Source: CAZNEZ01 sp964572475
GTDB lineage: Bacteria; Bacillota; Clostridia; Lachnospirales; Lachnospiraceae
Assembly (NCBI GenBank): GCA_964572475.1
Contig: CAZNEZ010000006.1
Span: 1-64,000, forward strand
DNA: 64,000 bases
Direction of reading: 5' to 3'
Numbering within the stretch: position 1 is the stretch's first letter; every line of letters starts with the position of its first letter. The translations under genes were made by a program, and so were the position numbers. The notes beneath the pieces were generated by a model. It ran no database searches, was not told the DNA's origin, and saw nothing but the letters and a program-made list of their open reading frames with translations. Shown in pieces: positions 25,028-35,300 of the stretch.

Positions 25028-25270
25028 ATGAAGTATAATAGAGACGTGTATAAAAGTCTTATGATGATTACGCAATTAGGAATAAGTATGATGACCCCCA
25101 TTTTTTTGTGTGTATTGCTGGGAATTTTTCTAGATAAGAAATTTGGCACATCACTTACTGTAATACTGCTGTTTATAGGAATGCTTGCAGGCGGAAGGAA
25201 TACTTATATGCTTGCAATGAAGTTTGTCGATAAGACGGAAAAGGAGAGCGAAGATGAAAAACACAAATAA
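25028..25270 (+). CDS. atpZ: AtpZ/AtpI family protein
   Basis: 80 aa with two membrane helices (about 12-35 and 40-62). ITQLGISMMTPIFLCVLLGIFLDKKFG and LFIGMLAGGRNTY fit the AtpZ family, which accompanies F-type ATP synthase operons and may help magnesium uptake or rotor assembly. It overlaps the next gene by 17 bases. Confidence 0.82.
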   Translation: MKYNRDVYKSLMMITQLGISMMTPIFLCVLLGIFLDKKFGTSLTVILLFIGMLAGGRNTYMLAMKFVDKTEKESEDEKHK

Positions 25271-25652
25271 ACCAATGCTTTTTGACTTAATAATTGGAAT
25301 AGGTCTCTATTGTATAGTTGGTATAGTGTTTATTCTCGCATTACCTATTCCAAAACTATATAACATGATAGGATTTGTTGTAGGTGTTATTATGGCGATA
25401 CTGATGATTGTTCATATGGCATCAGGCATTGAGACAACACTATCGCTTAATGAAGAAGATGCACTTAAGCACTCTAAGAAGTCATACCTGTTTAGAATTG
25501 TAATATTTTTAGCAGTATTTATTATAATGGGATTATTCTTTAGAGAGAGCCTTGTTGCAGCTCTTTTTGGCATTATGTCATTGAAGATTTCGGCTTATAT
25601 TCAGCCGTTAATCCATAAAGTTTCAAACAAAATCTATAGCAAAGGAAGGTGA
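25254..25652 (+). CDS. atpI: ATP synthase subunit I
   Basis: 132 aa membrane protein with about four helices, starting MKNTNKPMLF; AAGGAG at 25240-25245 fixes the start. AtpI is a chaperone that assembles the c-ring. Its sequence is weakly conserved, so the call rests largely on size, topology and position just before atpB. Confidence 0.75.
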   Translation: MKNTNKPMLFDLIIGIGLYCIVGIVFILALPIPKLYNMIGFVVGVIMAILMIVHMASGIETTLSLNEEDALKHSKKSYLFRIVIFLAVFIIMGLFFRESLVAALFGIMSLKISAYIQPLIHKVSNKIYSKGR

Positions 25653-25656
25653 TAAT

Positions 25657-26382
25657 GTGAGAAATGGATTTGAACTTCTGGCGGGTTCAGGCGAAGCGGA
25701 TTTTAGCATTCACTATCTGAAAGAAATTAATTTTTTTGGACATACGGTATGTATAACAACAACGCATGTAAGTTTACTAATAATATCTATAGTTATAGTA
25801 GTGCTGGCAGTAGTAGCCAATAAAAAGTTAAAAAAAGTCAGCGAAGCTGATGCGCCAAGTGGATTTATGAATATGATCGAACTTATAGTCGAGATGATTC
25901 AGAATCTTGTCAGAAGTGTTATGGGTGAAACCGGTAAAAAGTTCATGAACTACATAGGTACGGTATTTATTTTTATCCTGCTATGTAACATTTCAGGACT
26001 GCTGGGATTAAGAGCACCAACAGCCGATTATGGTGTAACATTGCCATTAGGTCTCATTACATTTTTCTTAATACATTATAATGGAGTTAAGAAGAATAAA
26101 ATCGGACATTTCACAGCACTTTTCAAACCAAGTTTTATTTTATTTCCGATTAACCTTATAGGTGAAATCGCAGTACCGCTATCTCTTTCACTGCGTTTGT
26201 TTGGTAATGTTCTTTCGGGAACGGTTATGATGGGACTTATCTATGGTTTGCTCCCAGTTCCTGTAACTACAGGAATACCAGCAGTCTTGCATATTTATTT
26301 TGATATTTTCTCAGGCTGCATACAGGCATATGTTTTCTGTATGTTAACAATGGTTTATATCAACGATAAGATAGCAGATTAG
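25657..26382 (+). CDS. atpB: ATP synthase subunit a
   Basis: 241 aa, GTG start with AAGGAAGG upstream. About six helices; the stator Arg lies in LSLSLRLFGNVLSG (helix 4), and FIFILLCNISGLLG and PINLIGEIAVPLSLSLR are typical. It provides the ion half-channels of the F0 motor. Its last 31 bases are duplicated just downstream. Confidence 0.96.
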   Translation: MRNGFELLAGSGEADFSIHYLKEINFFGHTVCITTTHVSLLIISIVIVVLAVVANKKLKKVSEADAPSGFMNMIELIVEMIQNLVRSVMGETGKKFMNYIGTVFIFILLCNISGLLGLRAPTADYGVTLPLGLITFFLIHYNGVKKNKIGHFTALFKPSFILFPINLIGEIAVPLSLSLRLFGNVLSGTVMMGLIYGLLPVPVTTGIPAVLHIYFDIFSGCIQAYVFCMLTMVYINDKIAD

Positions 26383-26446
26383 TTATCGATAAACCATAGG
26401 TTTATATTAACGATAAGATAGCAGATTAGCGAAATAAGATAGCAGA
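26352..26446 (+). repeat. Tandem duplication of the atpB 3' end
   Basis: The last 31 bases of atpB (26352-26382, ending GCAGATTAG) recur at 26399-26429 with one difference, and a shorter third piece (AATAAGATAGCAGA) follows at about 26433-26446. The duplicate carries the atpB stop codon but no gene. It lies in the atpB-atpE gap. Confidence 0.92.
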
Positions 26447-26483
26447 AACACAATTATTACTTTAATTTTAGGAGGAAAACACA

Positions 26484-26735
26484 ATGAATGTAAGTGGACA
26501 GGAATTTATTTATGCAATGTCAGCAGTAGGTGCTGGGTTAGCGATGATAGCAGGTATAGGACCTGGTGTTGGACAAGGATATGCAGCAGGACAGGCAGCG
26601 GCAGCTGTTGGTCGTAATCCAGGAGCAAAATCAGATATTACTTCAACGATGCTTCTTGGACAGGCAGTTGCAGAGACAACAGGTCTTTATGGATTTGCTG
26701 TAGCAATTATCCTAATGTTTGTTAAACCTTTCTAG
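26484..26735 (+). CDS. atpE: ATP synthase subunit c, sodium-type residues
   Basis: 83 aa hairpin of two helices. Helix 1 has GIGPGVGQGYAAG with Gln31; helix 2 has AVAETTGLYG with Glu64, Thr65, Thr66 and Tyr69. In known Na+-translocating rotors (Ilyobacter, Acetobacterium) the ligands are Gln, Glu, Ser/Thr, Thr and Tyr at these places, so Na+ coupling is likely. AGGAGG lies at 26470-26475. High expression is expected as the c-ring needs many copies. Confidence 0.96.
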   Translation: MNVSGQEFIYAMSAVGAGLAMIAGIGPGVGQGYAAGQAAAAVGRNPGAKSDITSTMLLGQAVAETTGLYGFAVAIILMFVKPF

Positions 26736-26775
26736 TATTATAAGAAAGTAGATTACTCAGAAAGGAGGCAGGACC

Positions 26776-27348
26776 TTGGTAAATCAAATACAGATGCTTC
26801 TTAGTTCAGTTCCTCCAATAGAAGAGGAAACTGGTGGAAGAATCTTCGGACTTGACCCTCAGTTGATATTCGATGCAGTAGTTTTAGCATTTAATATATT
26901 TCTATTATTCATATTACTGTCTTATCTTTTGTTTAACCCAGTTAAACAAATGCTTCAAAAGAGACATGAGAAGATAGCTGGAGATATTGAAACAGCTAAC
27001 TTGAATAAAGAAGAGGCTATTGCTCTTAAGGAGCAGTATGAAGTGAAACTTAAAAAGGCGGATAAAGAAGTAGAAGCCATTATGAGTGAAGCACGGAAGA
27101 AAGCACTGAAGAATGAAGAAAGAATTGTTGCTGAGGCAAAAGAGGAAGCTTCAAGAATTATTAAACAGGCTCAAAAAGAAGCAGAATTAGAAAAGAAGAA
27201 GGCTGCCGATGATATTAAGAATCAGATTATTATGGTTTCAACGATGATGGCAAGTAAAATAGTTGCATCATCTATTGACGCAGCAGCGCAAGACGAGCTT
27301 ATTGAGGATACCTTGAAAGAGATAGGTGATAAGACATGGCTAAGCTAA
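26776..27348 (+). CDS. atpF: ATP synthase subunit b
   Basis: 190 aa, TTG start preceded by AAAGGAGG. One N-terminal helix (about 32-52) then a long charged coiled coil (KRHEKIAGDIETANLNKEEAIALK...). It is the peripheral stalk that joins a and delta. It overlaps atpH by 13 bases. Confidence 0.93.
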   Translation: MVNQIQMLLSSVPPIEEETGGRIFGLDPQLIFDAVVLAFNIFLLFILLSYLLFNPVKQMLQKRHEKIAGDIETANLNKEEAIALKEQYEVKLKKADKEVEAIMSEARKKALKNEERIVAEAKEEASRIIKQAQKEAELEKKKAADDIKNQIIMVSTMMASKIVASSIDAAAQDELIEDTLKEIGDKTWLS

Positions 27349-27884
27349 TATCAAAGACATATGGAGATGCTTTATTCGATATAGGAATAGAAAATGGAAA
27401 TATGGATGAATTATTTGATGAGGCCTATGCAGTCATTGACATTGTTAGAGACAATGAGGAATTAACAAGGTTTCTCAAACATCCAAAGATAGACAAAGAA
27501 GAAAAAACAAAGGTCATAGAGAATATTTTTAAGAATAGAGTAACTAAGGATATGGTTGGATTTCTGATTTTACTGGTCAGAAAAGACAGACAGAGTGAGG
27601 TTACTGACATATTAGAATATTTTATTACTAGAGTTTTGGAATATAAAAAGATAGGAATAGCATATGTAAGTTCTGCTGTTGAGCTTAGTGATAAGCAAAG
27701 AGAAGCAGTACTTAATAAGCTGTTGACTACAACATCATATAAGGAATTTCAAATGCATTATTCAATTGATGAAAGTCTTATAGGTGGAATGGTCATTAGA
27801 ATAGGCGATAGAGTTGTAGATAGTAGTGTTAAGACAAAACTTGACCAGATGTCAAAAGATTTGTTTAAGATACAACTTGCCTAG
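27336..27884 (+). CDS. atpH: ATP synthase subunit delta
   Basis: 182 aa. YGDALFDIGIENG at the N-terminus and IDESLIGGMVIRIGDRVVDSSVKTKLDQM at the C-terminus are the family signatures. It caps F1 and binds subunit b. Start ATG overlaps atpF, indicating coupling. Confidence 0.94.
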   Translation: MAKLISKTYGDALFDIGIENGNMDELFDEAYAVIDIVRDNEELTRFLKHPKIDKEEKTKVIENIFKNRVTKDMVGFLILLVRKDRQSEVTDILEYFITRVLEYKKIGIAYVSSAVELSDKQREAVLNKLLTTTSYKEFQMHYSIDESLIGGMVIRIGDRVVDSSVKTKLDQMSKDLFKIQLA

Positions 27885-27939
27885 AAATTCTAAATCATGA
27901 ATTTCTATATTATACGAGGAAAGAAGGTGGGTTAGTTCC

Positions 27940-29442
27940 ATGAATCTAAGACCAGAAGAGATAAGTTCAGTTATTAAAGAACAGATAAAGAACTATTCAA
28001 CTGAATTAGAAGTATCAGATGTTGGTACGGTAATTCAGGTTGCTGATGGTATAGCCCGTGTACATGGTCTTGAAAATGCTATGCAGGGTGAACTTTTAGA
28101 GTTCCCTGGAGAGATATACGGAATGGTATTGAACCTTGAAGAGGATAATGTTGGAGTTGTTCTTCTTGGTGATAAGAAGAATATTAACGAAGGCGATACA
28201 GTAAAGACAACTGGACGTGTTGTTGAAGTTCCAGTAGGTGACGAAATGATTGGTCGTGTTGTTAATGCATTAGGACAGCCTATAGATGGAAAAGGTCCAA
28301 TTAATGCTACTAAACATCGTCAGATAGAGAGAGTTGCTTCTGGAGTTATTTCCAGAAAGTCAGTCGATACACCACTTCAGACAGGTATTAAAGCTATTGA
28401 TGCCATGGTTCCTATTGGCAGAGGACAAAGAGAGCTTATTATAGGCGATCGTCAGACTGGTAAAACAGCCATTGCCATTGATACTATTATCAATCAGAAA
28501 GATCAGAATGTATTATGTATATATGTAGCGATTGGACAGAAATCGTCAACCGTTGCAAATATTGTTAAGACACTTGAAGAGTTTGGAGCAATGTCATATA
28601 CAACTGTTGTAGCCTCAACAGCCAGTGAACTTGCGCCACTTCAATATATTGCACCATATTCAGGCTGTACTATAGGTGAAGAATGGATGGAACAGGGAAA
28701 GGACGTTTTAGTAGTATATGATGATTTAAGCAAGCATGCTACTGCATATCGTACACTCTCATTACTTCTTAAGAGACCACCTGGCAGAGAAGCATATCCT
28801 GGTGATGTTTTCTACTTACACTCAAGATTACTTGAGAGAGCAGCAAGATTATCAGATGAACTTGGTGGTGGTTCGTTAACTGCATTGCCAATTATTGAAA
28901 CGCAGGCAGGAGATGTATCTGCATACATTCCTACAAATGTTATTTCAATTACTGATGGACAGATTTATCTGGAAACAGAGATGTTTAATGCGGGATTTAG
29001 ACCTGCTGTAAATGCTGGTCTTTCTGTATCGAGAGTTGGTGGTGCTGCTCAGATTAAGGCTATTAAGAAGCTTGCAGCCCCTATTCGTGTTGAATTGGCA
29101 CAGTACAGAGAACTCGCAGCATTTGCTCAGTTTGGTTCAGAACTTGATGAAGATACCAAAGAGAAGCTTGCACAGGGTGTAAGAATCAAAGAAGTTCTTA
29201 AACAATCACAATACAATACAATGCCAGTATGGTATCAGGTAGTTATTATATATGCAGCAACTAAAAAGTTTCTTTTAGATGTAGAAGTAGAAGATATTCT
29301 TGAATTTGAAAAAGGCTTATTCACATTTGTGGATACCAAATATCCAGAGATTCTTACAAGTATTAAAGAAACTAAAGAGTTGACACCAGACAATGAACAG
29401 TTGCTTATTAAAGCTATTACAGAATATAAGCAAGGCCTATAA
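27940..29442 (+). CDS. atpA: ATP synthase subunit alpha
   Basis: 500 aa. Walker A GDRQTGKTA near residues 169-177, VLVVYDDLSKHATAYR, and PGREAYPGDVFYLHSRLLERA are all present, as is the C-terminal helical domain. Non-catalytic nucleotide-binding subunit of F1. Confidence 0.98.
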   Translation: MNLRPEEISSVIKEQIKNYSTELEVSDVGTVIQVADGIARVHGLENAMQGELLEFPGEIYGMVLNLEEDNVGVVLLGDKKNINEGDTVKTTGRVVEVPVGDEMIGRVVNALGQPIDGKGPINATKHRQIERVASGVISRKSVDTPLQTGIKAIDAMVPIGRGQRELIIGDRQTGKTAIAIDTIINQKDQNVLCIYVAIGQKSSTVANIVKTLEEFGAMSYTTVVASTASELAPLQYIAPYSGCTIGEEWMEQGKDVLVVYDDLSKHATAYRTLSLLLKRPPGREAYPGDVFYLHSRLLERAARLSDELGGGSLTALPIIETQAGDVSAYIPTNVISITDGQIYLETEMFNAGFRPAVNAGLSVSRVGGAAQIKAIKKLAAPIRVELAQYRELAAFAQFGSELDEDTKEKLAQGVRIKEVLKQSQYNTMPVWYQVVIIYAATKKFLLDVEVEDILEFEKGLFTFVDTKYPEILTSIKETKELTPDNEQLLIKAITEYKQGL

Positions 29443-29463
29443 TAGAAGAGAAAGGGTGATATC

Positions 29464-30324
29464 ATGGCGTCAATGAGAGACATTCAGCGACGAAAAACCA
29501 GTATTCAGAGTACCGGGCAGATTACAAAGGCCATGAAACTCGTTTCTACCGTTAAGCTTCAAAAAGCGAGAGGACGTGCAGAGAATACAAAACCATATTT
29601 TGATTTAATGTACAAGACCATATCTTCTATATTAGCTCGTTCAGAGAACGTCAGCCACAAATATCTGATAGGTGACGCTGCAAAGAAGAAAGCAGTTATA
29701 GCAATTACTTCTAACAGAGGGCTTGCCGGTGGATATAACAATAATATTGTTAAGTTAATTGCTGGTGATACAACATTTGATAAAGACAGCACGGTTATCT
29801 ATGCTATTGGTAGAAAAGGTAAGGACAGCCTTGTTAGAAAAGGATATGAGATTAAAGCTGATTTTTCTGATGTGATTAATAATCCTATTTATTCAGATGC
29901 GATGCAGATATGTGATAAAGTATTAGAAGCATTTACGGTAGGAGAAATAGGTGAGATTTATCTAGCTTATACATGCTTTAAAAATACGGTTAGTCAGACA
30001 CCTATGATGATTAAATTATTGCCAGTATTGGCTGATAGTGAAGAAAGTTCAGAAGAAGATATGATAACTCCTATGAATTATGAACCATCAGAGGAAGAAG
30101 TGCTTGATTTAATTATACCTAAATATATTTCCAGTCTTATCTTTGGCGCATTAGTAGAGGCAGTTGCCAGTGAAAATGGAGCTAGAATGACAGCAATGGA
30201 TTCAGCGACAAGTAATGCAGAAGATATGATTGCAGATTTATCGCTCAAGTATAACAGAGCCAGACAGAGTGTAATTACTCAGGAACTTACCGAGATAATC
30301 GGTGGTGCCAATGCTATTAGTTAG
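29464..30324 (+). CDS. atpG: ATP synthase subunit gamma
   Basis: 286 aa. N-terminal MRDIQRRKTSIQSTGQITKAMKLVS-type helix (residues 4-28), ITSNRGLAGGYNNNIVK, and C-terminal ENGARMTAMDSATSNAEDMI are diagnostic. It is the rotating central stalk. Length is normal. Confidence 0.97.
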   Translation: MASMRDIQRRKTSIQSTGQITKAMKLVSTVKLQKARGRAENTKPYFDLMYKTISSILARSENVSHKYLIGDAAKKKAVIAITSNRGLAGGYNNNIVKLIAGDTTFDKDSTVIYAIGRKGKDSLVRKGYEIKADFSDVINNPIYSDAMQICDKVLEAFTVGEIGEIYLAYTCFKNTVSQTPMMIKLLPVLADSEESSEEDMITPMNYEPSEEEVLDLIIPKYISSLIFGALVEAVASENGARMTAMDSATSNAEDMIADLSLKYNRARQSVITQELTEIIGGANAIS

Positions 30325-30360
30325 CATTAGGCATAATTAACGGAATGAAAGGAAAAGTGC

Positions 30361-31761
30361 ATGACAGAACAAAATAAAGATAAGTGTATTGGTAAGATAA
30401 CTCAGATTATCGGTGCTGTATTAGATATTAAGTTCAGTGAAGGCAATCTTCCAGAGATAAATGAAGCTATTAATATTGATAACCACGGCAAAAAGCTTGT
30501 TGTAGAAGTTGCACAGCATCTGGGTGATGAAACAGTTAGATGTATAGCAATGGGCCCAACAGATGGACTTGTTCGTGGAGATGATGCAGTAGCAACAGGA
30601 GCACCTATCTCTGTACCAGTTGGAGAAAATACGCTAGGAAGAATGTTTAATGTTTTAGGCGAACCTATTGATAATAAGGCTGTTCCTGAGGACGTTCAGT
30701 ATATGCCAATTCATAGAAAAGCACCAGCTTTTGAAGAGCAGGCAACGGAAACAGAAATATTAGAGACGGGTATCAAAGTAGTAGATTTATTATGCCCTTA
30801 CCAAAAAGGTGGTAAAATAGGTTTATTTGGTGGTGCTGGTGTTGGTAAGACAGTACTTATTCAGGAACTTATTAGAAATATAGCTACAGAGCATGGCGGA
30901 TATTCAGTGTTTACAGGTGTTGGTGAGAGAACACGTGAAGGTAATGATTTATATTACGAGATGATAGAATCTGGTGTTATCAATAAAACTACAATGGTAT
31001 TTGGACAGATGAATGAGCCACCTGGAGCTAGAATGAGAGTAGGTCTTACAGGTCTGACAATGGCAGAATATTTTAGAGATCAAGGTGGAAAGGATGTTCT
31101 TCTGTTTATAGATAACATTTTCCGTTTTACACAGGCAGGCTCAGAGGTTTCAGCATTATTAGGCAGAATGCCATCAGCCGTTGGATATCAGCCTACGTTA
31201 CAGACAGAGATGGGCGCTCTTCAGGAGAGAATTACATCAACTAAAAATGCGTCTATTACATCTGTTCAGGCTGTATATGTTCCAGCAGATGATTTGACGG
31301 ATCCTGCACCTGCAACAACATTTGCACATCTTGATGCAACAACTGTATTATCACGTTCTATAGTTGAACTTGGTATATATCCTGCTGTTGATCCATTAGA
31401 ATCGTCATCAAGAATCCTTGATCCGCATATAGTAGGTGAAGAGCATTATAAAGTTGCTCGTGGAGTTCAGGAGATTCTTCAAAAATACAAGGAATTACAG
31501 GATATTATTGCTATGCTTGGTATGGACGAACTTTCGGAAGAAGAAAAACTTGTTGTATCAAGGGCAAGAAAGATTCAGAAATTCCTTTCACAGCCTTTCT
31601 TTGTTGCTGGACAGTTTACAGGTCTTGAAGGTAAATATGTTTCGGTTAATGATACTGTTCAAGGATTCAAAGAGATTCTTGAAGGAAAACATGATGATGT
31701 GCCAGAAAGCTATTTCCTTAATGTTGGAAGCATAGATGATGTTTTAGCAAAGGTTAAGTAG
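30361..31761 (+). CDS. atpD: ATP synthase subunit beta
   Basis: 466 aa. Walker A GGAGVGKTV near residues 158-166, GERTREGNDLY with the catalytic Glu, VLLFIDNIFRFTQAG (Walker B), and a C-terminal DELSEEEK box (DELSEEEKLVVSRARKIQ). Catalytic subunit of F1. Confidence 0.98.
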   Translation: MTEQNKDKCIGKITQIIGAVLDIKFSEGNLPEINEAINIDNHGKKLVVEVAQHLGDETVRCIAMGPTDGLVRGDDAVATGAPISVPVGENTLGRMFNVLGEPIDNKAVPEDVQYMPIHRKAPAFEEQATETEILETGIKVVDLLCPYQKGGKIGLFGGAGVGKTVLIQELIRNIATEHGGYSVFTGVGERTREGNDLYYEMIESGVINKTTMVFGQMNEPPGARMRVGLTGLTMAEYFRDQGGKDVLLFIDNIFRFTQAGSEVSALLGRMPSAVGYQPTLQTEMGALQERITSTKNASITSVQAVYVPADDLTDPAPATTFAHLDATTVLSRSIVELGIYPAVDPLESSSRILDPHIVGEEHYKVARGVQEILQKYKELQDIIAMLGMDELSEEEKLVVSRARKIQKFLSQPFFVAGQFTGLEGKYVSVNDTVQGFKEILEGKHDDVPESYFLNVGSIDDVLAKVK

Positions 31762-31774
31762 AAAGAGGTTTTGT

Positions 31775-32182
31775 ATGGCTGATGAAAGATTATTCACATT
31801 ACAGATAATTTCACCAGAGAGAGTATTCTATGAAGGTCAGGTTACTTTCGTAGAGATGAGTACTTCGGAAGGTGAGATTGGTGTATATAAGGAACATATT
31901 CCTATGACTAATGTTCTTGTACCCGGAGTTGTTACTATTTATGAAGAGAATGATACAAAGAAGGCAGCAGTTCATGCAGGATTTATAGAGATTCTTAAAG
32001 AAAGAGTAACTATTATGGCTGAGGTGGCAGAATGGCCTAATGAAATCGACTTAAACCGAGCAGAAGAAGCAAAGATTAGAGCAGAGAGAAGACTTAAAGA
32101 AGGCGGAGAGGGAATAAATCTTGTGAGAGCAGATGCAGCACTTAAGCGTTCACTTGCCAGAATTAACGCAGTTAAGGAATAA
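31775..32182 (+). CDS. atpC: ATP synthase subunit epsilon
   Basis: 135 aa. N-terminal beta sandwich (FTLQIISPERVFYEGQVTFVEM, GEIGVYKEHIPM) and C-terminal helical pair (IDLNRAEEAKIRAERRL). It couples and can inhibit the rotor. Last gene of the operon. Confidence 0.96.
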   Translation: MADERLFTLQIISPERVFYEGQVTFVEMSTSEGEIGVYKEHIPMTNVLVPGVVTIYEENDTKKAAVHAGFIEILKERVTIMAEVAEWPNEIDLNRAEEAKIRAERRLKEGGEGINLVRADAALKRSLARINAVKE

Positions 32183-32184
32183 AG

Positions 32185-32226
32185 AAAAAAACGGATATTG
32201 GAATTATATTTCAATATTCGTTTTTT
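32185..32226 (+). terminator. Terminator of the atp operon
   Basis: AACGGATATTG (32190-32200) pairs with CAATATTCGTT (32212-32222), with one wobble pair, flanked by an A run and a T run. Confidence 0.92.
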
Positions 32227-32357
32227 AATATAAAGCCTAAAAAATTATCTTACATTTTCAAACATTATCAAACTATTACATATTTTTTTATACAGTAGAT
32301 ATGTGGTAAAATATATCCATAACATCAGTGAATTAGCACTTGAAAAGGAGATAACAA

Positions 32358-35300
32358 ATGATTGAAAAACTATTTAGAAAAACTAAAAAAGTTGTAGCTT
32401 GGTCGCTTGTAATAGTTATGTTACTATCACTTGCCGCCTGCGGCTCAAAGGAAGATAATAAAGGCGAGGATGAAACAAAAGAAACAACACAAGATGGTGG
32501 TGTGGCTGAAATGACTGGGAATACTCAGCGCGATGATGCCAAAGATACATACATTGCAGGGCTTGAATCTTTTGAACTTGGAGATGTTGATGTAACGGAA
32601 GATTATTTTGCAAATGCATTTAATAATGATGTAAAATACCTTCTTTCACTTGATAGCGATAAAATGCTTGCTGGATTTAGAGAGACGGCTGGTCTAGATA
32701 TGAAGAGTGCAACAAGATATGGTGGATGGGAGAATTCACTTATTGGTGGACATACAATGGGACATTATTTAACTGCATGTGCACAGGCATATGCTTCATT
32801 AGATGAAGGAGCAGATAAAAAAGCAGTTAAAGAAAAGCTTGATTATATTGTTGGAGCATTAAAGGAATGTCAGACAGCTACAGGTACTGGATATATTTTT
32901 GGTTCAACAATTCTTGATAAAGCTAATATAGAAAAGCAGTTTGATAATGTAGAGAGCGGACTTACTAATATTACCACTCAGGCTTGGGTTCCTTGGTACA
33001 CAATGCACAAGATTCTTGCAGGACTTGTAGAAGTATATGAATTAACGGGTAGTGAAACTTCACTTGAAGTAGCTAAATCACTTGGAACCTGGGTATACAA
33101 TAGAACAGATAAATGGACAGACGCTGTTAGAAATAGAGTGCTTGGTATAGAGTATGGTGGTATGAATGATTGTCTGTACGAGTTATATGCGGTAACAGGC
33201 GATGAAAAGTTTGCAGTTGCAGCACACAAATTTGATGAAGATGCTTTATATGCTTCAGTTGCAGCAGGTGCTGAGAATGCACTTAATGAAAAACATGCTA
33301 ATACGACAATTCCCAAATTCTTAGGAGCATTAAACAGATATATTACTGCTGAAGGAAAAACTATTAATGGAGAAAAAGTAGATTCCTCAAAATACCTTTC
33401 TTACGCAGAAGCATTTTGGGATATGGTAGTTAACAAGCATTCATATATTACCGGTGGCAATAGTGAATGGGAGCATTTTGGCAAGGATAATATTCTTGAT
33501 GCTGAAAGAACAAACTGTAACTGTGAGACATGTAATGCCTACAATATGCTTAAGTTATCTAGAAAACTGTATATGATAACAGGTAAGGCAAAATATCTCG
33601 ATTATTATGAGAATACATTGCTTAATTCAATAATGTCATCACAGAATCCTGAAACAGGTATGACGACATATTTCCAGCCAATGGCTACAGGATATTTTAA
33701 GGTATATGGAAGTGAAACAGGACATTTTTGGTGTTGTACAGGAAGTGGAATGGAGAATTTTACGAAGCTTGGCGACAGCATCTACTATAAAAAAGATAAT
33801 ATGCTTGTTGTAAGCCAGTATATCAGCTCGGTATTGACTTGGTCAGATAAGAATCTTACACTTACACAGAATTCAGATATTCCAGATTCAGATAAAGCAG
33901 AATTTGAGGTTAAAGCTATAAAAGATGGTTCTATTGACGCAGAGATAGCTTTTAGAATTCCAGATTGGGCTGCTGAAGATGTAGTTATTAAAGTAAATGG
34001 AGAAAAAGCAGATACAGATTGTAAGTCAGGTTATTTGATTCTTAAGAACTTGAAAGATGGAGATAAGATTACAGTAACAATTCCTATGCAGATTAAGGCT
34101 TATAATCTTGCAGATAATGAAAATTGTTATGCATTCAAATATGGACCTATAGTATTAAGTGCAGAACTTGGCAGCAAGGATATGACTACTACAACTACTG
34201 GAGTAAATGTTACAGTCCCAGCTACTAAGCTTATTGAGACAACTTACACGAGTGCTGGTACAGAAAAGGTTTCAGTCACTAATGGAAGCCTTGAGGATTT
34301 CTTTAAGAATATTAACAGTAATCTGGTAAAAACAGAAGGAAAGCTTGAATGGAAGCTTAAGAATACTAATGCCAATCTTATATTTACGCCTCACTACAGT
34401 AAATATACGCAGAGATATGGAATATACTGGCAGTTTAATAGTGACAGTTCTGCTGTAAACGCTACAGAACTTATTAATGAAAGAAATGAGTCAAGATTCC
34501 AAAAAGCATTGATTGATACTGTTCAGCCAGGTTATGGTCAGTATGAAAATGATGAGCTACATGATATGCAAGAGCTTAAGACCGGTTCTACAGGAGATAC
34601 TTCCGATGGAACAAGCAGATATGCAAATGCTGGAGGTGCGTTCTCGTATAGAATGAAGGTTGCCAAGGATGAAGATAATTATCTTCAGTTAACATTTAAA
34701 AAAGATGATAATGGAAAGTCAATTAAAGTTACAATTGATGGAACAAGCATTTACGAAGAAAAACTTAATTATACAGGCAGTGACAGTACTTATGATGTAT
34801 TGATTAAAATGCCAAAAGATGTTGTAAATGATAAGGCTGAAACAGTTACACTTTCAGATGGAAGTAAAGTATCAGCTGTAAAGGTTATCTTTGAGAGCGT
34901 TAACAATGAAGCTTCTGCAAGAATTTATGGATTTGCATATACTCTTCATGCATATGATACGCAAGTAAGTCTGGAAGTATCGGCTGATAATGGAGATATT
35001 AGTACAGATGGTAAGAAATCTACAATTACTATTGAAAAAGATTGTAAAGAGGTAAATGTAAATGTTGATATTGCTAATAAAAATGGATACATTACAATTA
35101 ATGGTATAGTTGCAGATGACACTAAAGCATACAAGGTTGATATGGAAAGCAGTAATTTTGCATCACTTGAATATGTAGTGTATGCGGAGGACCATACGAC
35201 TAAAGAAACCTATACAATTGATATCAAAAAAGATGGAGCAACAGAGCTTCGCGAAAATGTGGATAATAATCTTGCATATTTTGTTGATTGTGGAGATCAT

